DNA of 64,000 nucleotides from Acanthacorydalis orientalis (lineage: Eukaryota; Arthropoda; Insecta; Megaloptera; Corydalidae): positions 9,269,810-9,333,809 of the forward strand of contig CM068322.1 in assembly GCA_034766995.1 (NCBI GenBank), in the 5' to 3' direction. Of the stretch, positions 57,282 through 64,000 are shown in pieces. Each line of letters opens with the position of its first letter. Within the stretch, counting starts at the first letter, position 1. Below the pieces are notes generated by a model, which was not told where the DNA came from, did not search any database, and was given only the letters and a program-made list of their open reading frames with translations. Both the position numbers and the translations under genes were made by a program.

Positions 57282-58296
57282 ACTATGCCACAGACTTTCA
57301 AATGACAGATGAAGAATAATCTCGAATGACTTATTAAAAATATATGAAAATCATCGATTTTTTCGATATGAAAATATCTGTCTCTTTTACATTCCCATAA
57401 AAATATAAAATTATTTAAATTATCATATTTCTTGCACTGAAATGATAGATAATATGTTACCTCAAAAGAAAATAAACATAAAGCAATAAAAATTTGAATG
57501 ATTTCATCTTTTTTAATACATGACCTGCCTTATTTTGACTGACAGCGTTAAGTTTTTACGACACATTACATTTGCATGACATATTTGATCGTTAATTGGA
57601 TTTTTAGTTTTAGTTTTTCCTATTCGAAAACTATGATCCATAATTTGCTTTAATAAAATCTAATTATCTATTGTACATACATACACACCTGCAACGATCA
57701 TTATATACACGTCATGTATTTTTATGTCATATTATCCAATGACGTGCCTCATACGTTATTAGTCACAGTACAATTTAACATATTTTTATATGACTAGTAT
57801 ATACAATCAGTACAAAACATTTGAGCACGAAAGCGCGATAGTCTACTAAGCCATAAGCCGATATTAAATTTAATAAGATGACTCAGTCTGTTGTCGGGGC
57901 CCTAGGCGCCCTTAGGAACGGCTACATATAGGCAGATCTATGTTGTATAAGCAGACTCGCTCCATCTAAAATTCGTGCAAAAAAATGCTGACATGACAAA
58001 CATACGAAAAAATAGGACGAAGGAAGGCGACGGATGTGGGTGATAATACATTTGGGTAATATATTCGTCGAAAAAAATCATTTATAAATTTAAATTGAGG
58101 GTATTGTCTATTATATATATATATATATAATTTACTATTTTTTTTATCTGTTTTAAAAAAAGTTCCGTAAAATTTTACTAAAAAAATAATAAAAAAAATA
58201 TTAAATTATTATTAACGATGACACCCGAAGTTACACGAAATTTTCACGAAGAATTGTGATATGAAATGTGAGACTTTATAAAACAACTGCGTTAAA
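57280..58296. other. AT-rich intergenic DNA
   Basis: No gene recognised. A GC-richer scrap at 57885-57915 contains GGGGCCCTAGGCGCCC, a near-palindrome of unknown meaning. Confidence 0.6.
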
Positions 58297-58313
58297 ATAT
58301 GTCTGCGAGAATG

Positions 58314-58366
<53 letters not shown>

Positions 58367-58485
58367 CGATATTGAGTGAATATATGCGATAAGAGCGAAG
58401 CGAGTCGGGGGTGCAAAGCGAAGCAATCGGCGGCAGAACCCACTGTGGGTTGGTGAGCGTAGCAAGTAGGGGGAAGATCCTTCTG
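58297..58485 (+). repeat. Family G repeat, copy 5 (3' half)
   Basis: TGCGAGAATGATTATATATA leads into internal (TA)n (58316-58364), then AACGATATTGAGTGAATATA, a long GC block AGAGCGAAGCGAGTCGGGGG with GCAAAGCGAAGCAATCGGCG, and TTGGTGAGCGTAGCAAGTAG followed by GGGGAAGATCCTTC. Two tandem signature units are present here. Confidence 0.68.
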
Positions 58486-60788
58486 GTATTTTTAAAAATT
58501 ATATATTCGAGAGTATTCAATTTTGGAGACTTTTATCTCATATTGTGTCTTTAATACATCTTTAAAATGGATATTTGTTATAAATTAAAATGTACACATT
58601 TGAGTTCATGCCCTTTTCATATAAATATTTTTAATTTAACAATAATTTATACTTAATTATTTTTATTTAGCAGTCTTTTTGTATAGGTATTCAGATTAAT
58701 CCATTAAAAATCTAAATTTATCAAGTGTTAAACAGCATATACAATAAAAATAAACGTATGTATATATTTCAAAGGTAAGATTCTGAATAGAATAAGAAAT
58801 AAACAGATATAAATTTACCACAAAATATATTTTCTTTCAGTACATTGTACATACAGTCCAGAATATTATAAAATCTGGAATTATAACTAATATTTAACTT
58901 TTTACAAACTTACACAGTAAATATATTTATATAGGTATGTAAACAAATAGTAACAATTACTATAAAAGGCATATTTTGGATGTATTATTTGCAAGTTAAC
59001 AAATAATTTAAATCCATACGGTTGAAAAATTATAAGTGACAAAAATGTTCAAAGAATAGAAAAAGTACACCAAAATGATTAACGTTTATTTTAAGTAGTT
59101 TATTTTTCATGTTTTACAATTATTTTCATTAAAAAAATAACCGAAATGTATTCAAAATTATCAATGTTTTTTTTTTTGAGAATCAATCACTTCTTTTCGA
59201 AAATATTTTTTTTCTTGAAAATAAAAATTTACGAAAAACGATTTCACAATGAATTCATGAGAAACTATGTTTATTTATCACGAATATTCTTTTTAAAGTG
59301 GTTGTTTAAAATACTTTAATAATAATAAAGAATCACTCCACTTTTTCATCATGTTGTAACTTCAAACTGTTAATTGTTTATTTTCACATAATCTTTGGCA
59401 AAAGCTAAAAATCATATTTATAAACAAAATGAAAATTGTATATACAAGAGTTATTAATTTTCTTCGAATATTCGAATTTTAATTTTAATAAAATTTGAAA
59501 TTAACTGTTTATTTCATTTTGAAAACAATTATAAATATATAAATAAACTGAGTTTAAGAATAGTACAAAGTATTTTTATAGAAATCATGTTCTGTGATCA
59601 CATGTTTTGTAAAAGAAGAGTCTACGATTTACTAACTGTGGATTTGTTTAAATGTAAGCAAGGTCGTAATACACTCAACGTGTAAACATCCTCATACAGT
59701 TTTGGTTTTAGTGGTAGTTTTACTTGTGGGAGTTTTGAATTGTGAATTTTTAACCGAATTCTGCGTTTCCTGCATACATTTACGGTTTTTTCATAATTTT
59801 ATTCGTAGGTATTTGCATTGTACAGTTAGCAGTTCGTTTAGTAACATCAAATGTATCTTACAAGTGATAGTTCATTAGTTGTTGGGGTTTTAGGGCGCTA
59901 CGATAGCTAAGGTCATGAGCACCCGTCATACAAGTGATAAGTAATATGTTACTACGGATTAATACAATCTCGTCTTTCACTTGGTTTCATCAAAGTGAAG
60001 TTATATATGCTTATTTGTGTCAAACACGTGTGGATTTCATTTGTTCCCGTCTTTGGGATCGGTTTTTACTCATACCAAACAACTAATCTGTATTGAGTAG
60101 CATCATTCACTTTCGTATTAGCTGGTATGGTTTACAATAATGTGGGTAAAATGTCGCTAAAACTGAAGGTGTATGAAGCCCTTAGTATCTGTTTAATGAT
60201 ATTTTTTTAGAACATACTTGTCACATCCCATATTCTAAGTCACTTAATTTCTGGTTAAATGTTTTTGTTTGAATAAATATCACTATCATTGAAGGACGCC
60301 GTATTGTAATAATAAACATTATGTTCATATTAATTATATGATAGTGTCTTATGATAGACCTGAGCGACTTGACGTTTAGTTTGAACTCGTGATGACTGAT
60401 AAACTTTTTCAGTCTACACTAGATTAACGTCAAATATATAATTGGGAATATCATACTGTAACATTAAAAACTCAATGTTTTTATGATTAGAAACATCATA
60501 TACATAAAATAATAATACATATAATATAATTAAATATTGAGATTATATATTTTTTTTGTTTTTATATTGAAAGTAGTCAAAAATTGAAATATACATGAAA
60601 ATGTATCGCTGGCATATAGCGTCATTAAACATAGCATGTTCAATATATTTATTAAAGATATGTGAAAAACAGTCGATATATTTAAAACTATAATTTCATT
60701 AATAAAATGTAATATAGATGAAAATAATATTATCTCTTTAATTCTTTTACTCTTTTAATTTCTTTTATCAGAGACGTAAATATTACAT

Positions 60789-60791
<3 letters not shown>
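58486..60791. other. NAGK downstream flank, no gene recognised
   Basis: AT-rich to about 59590, then moderately less AT-rich to about 60440 with a family-R motif at 59881-59930. No open frame of note. It probably includes the NAGK 3' UTR at its right end. Confidence 0.55.
59881..59930 (+). repeat. Family R GC-rich motif, copy 3
   Basis: GGGGTTTTAGGGCGCTACGA, TAGCTAAGGTCATGAGCACC, CGTCATA. It is the longest of the three recognised copies. Confidence 0.6.

Positions 60792-60836
<45 letters not shown>
60792..60836. repeat. NAGK: (TA)n tract at NAGK stop codon
   Basis: About 45 bases of TA whose right end touches the TAA stop of NAGK (60837-60839). It would be transcribed as the first part of the 3' UTR. 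Confidence 0.95.
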
Positions 60837-60839
<3 letters not shown>

Positions 60840-61414
60840 AATTACAAAGGAGTTTCCGTTCGTACATGTGTTCTGATAAGTAAAGAATACTTTGTAGTTA
60901 TTGGAGTAATCTTTTGGTAAGTCAAATTTTATACTATCAGCGGCTAAATACGTTGCACCTATAGCACTTCGTGCTGTTAGTCGCAATAAGGATAATTCTT
61001 TTATTTCAGGAGTTTGTTTCATTTGATTTACGAATCCATTTTTGATCAGTTCCCAGCTGAGCCAAACCGATCCAACACAAACGACATGTAATCCACCTGG
61101 CCTGTTTAATAAACATGCTTCGGCTTTTGGGTACAGTGCTTGTACAGCCATCGCTATTAATTTTCCGGCTTCTTCGAAAAGATGATGGCATAACAGATCG
61201 CCTTTTTCGGCCAACCGGGACAATTTTAAACAAAGTGCGGCAAATTTGGGTTTATCAAATCGTGCATAACAATGATCGAGTAGACCCTGACGATCCTCCA
61301 CTTCAAAATGTTGTTTTACTTCTTCCCACACAGCGTCAGTCGGATGTGGAGGTTTTATTAAACCATCATGATCGTCGAATACGGTTTTTATAGCGCGGTG
61401 AGCTATCCACCATG
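60837..61414 (-). CDS. NAGK: NAGK last exon with stop
   Basis: The acceptor TTACAG lies at 61415-61420 on the - strand. The first two bases (CA) complete Ala, then WWIAHRAIKTVFDDHDGL and 191 coding codons in all to TAA at 60837-60839. The C-terminus (LPKDYSNNYKVFFTYQNT then a short extra tail) aligns with the family's end. The first ATG in this frame, at 61331, is internal and is not a start. A (TA)n tract begins immediately after the stop codon, so the 3' UTR opens with about 45 nt of (UA)n. An AATAAA on the - strand at 60653-60648 is a candidate poly(A) signal. Confidence 0.95.
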
Positions 61415-61684
61415 CTGTAATTAAAAAGAGAACAACTTAAAATGGTTAAAAAACCAATACGATTACATTATATATATATATGGGATTCAACTTAGGCTTC
61501 CACACGAAAATATTAAAAAAAAACACAAAAATTAAAAAAAAGAATGTTATCCCTCATTTGGTATTTTAGTTCAATTTTATTTTAGTATTGAATTGAACTA
61601 AAATATTAAATAAAAAATAACATGACTTTTCTTAACCCCTACGTCCCCTTTTAATATTTCCATGTGATAGCCTAAATTTACTCA

Positions 61685-61741
<57 letters not shown>

Positions 61742-62235
61742 GTATGTGTGTGTAAGAGTTTGCGTTTATACCTGTCATCTTGTTAGCTTAGTTCATTTGA
61801 ATTATGACTGTTTTTATCTACTATTTTTTACTGAAGATGGCACATGTACCGAAACTAGTCATAGAAGTTAAAATCAAGCATGTTCAAAAAAGACCATCAG
61901 AGTAGTATATATTGCGAAAAAATAAGTGGATCATTAGACAATAGTAATTGACTGTAAGTTAAGAAATAGACATAGAATACCTCAGAGAAAGAGAGAGATT
62001 TTTTGAATAAGTCTTTATATAATTTATAATTAATTATACATGTACTTATGTGTCTACATTTTGTTCGGAAAAATGTTTTAACTGAATAATTAGTAAACAT
62101 CTGAAAAATATATTGTGTCTAAAAATAAAATTAATTTAAAAAATATCTAAAACAGAATTTAAAACTTTAAAACTGTTATGAAGATAACATCTTTTTCACG
62201 GTAGAGTAGAATTATGTATTTTGATAAATTTGTGT

Positions 62236-62280
<45 letters not shown>

Positions 62281-63113
62281 CTATATTTAAACTGTTTAAT
62301 CAACAAGTATATTTTAAATAAAAATATATAGATATAGTATTAGTTCATATTTTGCTTACTTATGATTAGTTATTTATAGATAAATATTTTTTGGTTATTA
62401 ATTTCAAATAGGATTTAATAACAATAAGTTTTTACAAAAATGAATATATATGTTTTTTTTATTAAATTATCTTCTAATTTTCCATTATTATAGAGTTTTA
62501 AATAAAATAAAATTCTGCATGTAGCTTTAAAAATATATTAATATATGGTAAAAGGAAAAATAATAAAGCTAGTATGAAATATGAGAGTTATGTTAGTTGA
62601 CTTAATAGCCATGAATTATAATTTGTCTAACTATCTTGTTAAAAGAAATATTATTTAGTATTTCTTTGCAGTAAAAATTGATAACCTCTTTTCAGTATGA
62701 AGTGTTTTTTTCTATATTTTACATGAAACATATATTTTTAATTTTAATACTTTAAGAAAAACCTTTGTTTACATTAAGATGTATACATAAAAACATTTTT
62801 GTTGATGTTTTGAAAATTGTAATAAAAATAGTAGATTATTCTAGCGAAAATAATACATACCACTGCCTTCGTCACCTAATAAATAACCCCATCCACCACA
62901 CTGATGTCGTTTTCCACTTGGATTTATAAGAAGCGCATTGGAACCTGTCCCTGAAATTAGCACAACACCGCCCGCGGGTTCAGCTGTTGCTAATGAGCCA
63001 TCAGTATCACTACATACAACATATTCTTTACTTAGTTGAGGAAATCGAGTTTTAAGTCCTTTCACTAATGCTTGATTGCTTTTATCTTCCTCACAGCCAC
63101 TGAGTGCCAAACA
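60837..63113 (-). CDS. NAGK: N-acetyl-D-glucosamine kinase, C-terminal part in 2 exons (5' end outside window)
   Basis: Two - strand exons (62861-63113 and 60837-61414) splice in phase across a 1,446-base intron, giving about 275 residues of a ~345-residue kinase. NAGK phosphorylates GlcNAc to GlcNAc-6-phosphate with ATP in the cytosol, salvaging amino sugar for UDP-GlcNAc; in insects this can feed chitin and glycan recycling. Visible family motifs of the ASKHA fold are CLALSG at the start, SDTDGSLATA (its Asp aligns with the catalytic region), GGVVLISGTGSNALL (phosphate loop), GGWGYLLGDEGSA (split over the intron), VVCVGSVWLSWELIKNGF (nucleotide site) and RSAIGATYLAA near the C-terminus. The N-terminal phosphate-1 loop exon(s) must lie beyond 64000. 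No frameshift or stop is seen. It converges with the SLC7 gene. Confidence 0.95.
61482..61686. mobile_element. MITE family M, copy 2
   Basis: Ends GGGATTCAACTTAGGCTTCC (left) and the complement of TAGCCTAAATTTACTCACC (right) are inverted. It lies between (TA)n tracts in the NAGK intron. The interior has ATTTTAGTTCAATTTTATTT and an inverted partner. Confidence 0.82.
61687..62860. other. NAGK intron, AT-rich
   Basis: (TA)n at 61687-61738 and 62240-62280; a CTGAAGATGGCACATGTACC motif at 61831-61860. Nothing else recognised. Confidence 0.6.
62861..63113 (-). CDS. NAGK: NAGK internal exon (catalytic and SGTGS loop)
   Basis: On the - strand the acceptor TTTCAG precedes TGT at 63113, and the donor GTATGT follows 62861. 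There are 84 codons plus one base. It encodes CLALSGCEEDKSNQALVKGL through the SDTDGS, SGTGSN and GGWG motifs to GDEGS, with the final G starting the next Ala codon. No plausible further upstream exon was recognised in 63114-64000. Confidence 0.95.
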
Positions 63114-63506
63114 CTGAAATAAAAACAATTATTCTCTAAACTGATATTTTAATCATTAATGTATCTCTATTCAATTTCATATTAATGGGAATATTATTAG
63201 AAGAATATATATTTTTATTATTATTAGAAATATTTAGAACAATGAGAACAAATACACTTCAAATAATAACTTTAGGTACTTTATGTATCTGTTAGCTTCT
63301 AAAACAATAAAATACGTCGATGATTTAATTAATTTAATATGATGATTTAATAATTACTAGTTTGTTAAGAATATTAATTTGTAACAAATAACTATTATTG
63401 ACAAATAAATAAAACATAATTGTGTTATTTTTTTATAATTAATAAAAAATTGTTGAACTAAAGTACTATATTTGTATTTTTTTGAAATCATTATACATTG
63501 TAATGT

Positions 63507-63541
<35 letters not shown>

Positions 63542-63699
63542 GGTGATTCAATTTAGGCTTCCACATGGAAGTATTAAAAAAAGGCGCAGAGGTTAAGAAA
63601 AGTTGTTATTTTTTTATTTAGTATTTTAGTTCAATAAGTATTAAATGGGAAATGACATGTTTTTTTTTTAATAATTTCGTGTGGAAGCCTAAGTTGTAT

Positions 63700-63751
<52 letters not shown>

Positions 63752-64000
63752 GTATATTTAATTTACGTAATTTATTTATAGTGTTTTTAGTTACAGATTT
63801 AATAATATGTTTATTTGACGGGCCGCCGTTCACTACTTTTAAATTAGAAACGAAATTATGTCACATACACCTACACATTATAAAAGCAAAATAAATTTAT
63901 AACAGAAAGTTATATATCTAAAGAGAAATATAAAAAAAATACAGAAATCTCTTTATAAATTTATAAAAGACGTGTTGGTAGGACTATTCATAATTTGTTA
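63114..64000. other. NAGK upstream intron (partial)
   Basis: No exon recognised. Contains (TA)n at 63508-63535 and 63703-63749 around MITE family M copy 3. A short GC-richer scrap ACGGGCCGCCGTTC lies at 63819. Confidence 0.6.
63542..63702. mobile_element. MITE family M, copy 3
   Basis: Ends GGTGATTCAATTTAGGCTTC and the complement of GAAGCCTAAGTTGTATCACA are inverted over about 35 bases. The interior (TTAGTATTTTAGTTCAATAA) matches copy 2, and TA arrays lie on both sides. Confidence 0.85.

Noticed and set aside
57885..57915. GGGGCCCTAGGCGCCC as a copy of family R, together with 48145-48172
   Set aside because: Only short GC-rich words are shared and the order of family R is not preserved; kept as unexplained scraps.
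61115..61393. 92-codon + strand frame
   Set aside because: Shadow of the NAGK exon on the opposite strand.

Overview
The window looks like AT-rich arthropod, most likely insect, nuclear DNA. The evidence is spliceosomal introns with GT..AG borders, two conserved animal genes, many TA-target DNA transposons (mariner, pogo/Tigger), a P-element/THAP9-like element, a hAT MITE, and about fifty (TA)n tracts. I cannot resolve the order; very AT-rich groups such as some parasitoid wasps or hemipterans are possible, but nothing here decides it.

Only two host genes can be supported. On the + strand, seven exons (8535-36589) encode the C-terminal two thirds of an SLC7-family light-chain amino-acid transporter (LAT / y+LAT type). 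Its 5' exons lie left of the window, and all seven exon junctions keep phase. On the - strand, two exons (62861-63113 and 60837-61414) encode the C-terminal part of N-acetyl-D-glucosamine kinase (NAGK); its 5' exons lie right of the window. The genes converge on a 24 kb intergenic stretch (36590-60836). One encodes a membrane amino-acid carrier and the other a cytosolic amino-sugar kinase, and I see no functional link between them.

Nearly everything else is transposon remnant or simple repeat. The SLC7 introns hold a degraded cecropia/Hsmar1-type mariner (9340-10330), two Tigger-like elements with TIRs (13306-14476 and 22186-23285), two internally deleted mariners with both ends kept (16542-17194 and 17923-18427), two near-full-length but dead mariners (31499-32756 and 34270-35522), and a possible pogo fragment (24970-25226). 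The intergenic region holds an intron-containing THAP/P-element-like pseudogene (50284-52700) and a 280 bp hAT MITE with a perfect 8 bp target duplication (39456-39735).

Several repeat families that I cannot name can be defined from this window alone. They are: a ~400 bp family with internal (TA)n and a GC-rich signature (five copies); a MITE with a 'TTTAGGCTTCCACAT' terminal repeat (three copies, all in TA arrays); a palindromic family built on 'CTCAAAGCGCT' arms (six copies); a short GC-rich 'TTTTAGGGCGCT' motif (three copies); and scattered CTGAAGA...GAAAC motifs resembling a hammerhead ribozyme core. These are the most likely undescribed content. I did not find a new gene system, and I do not claim one.
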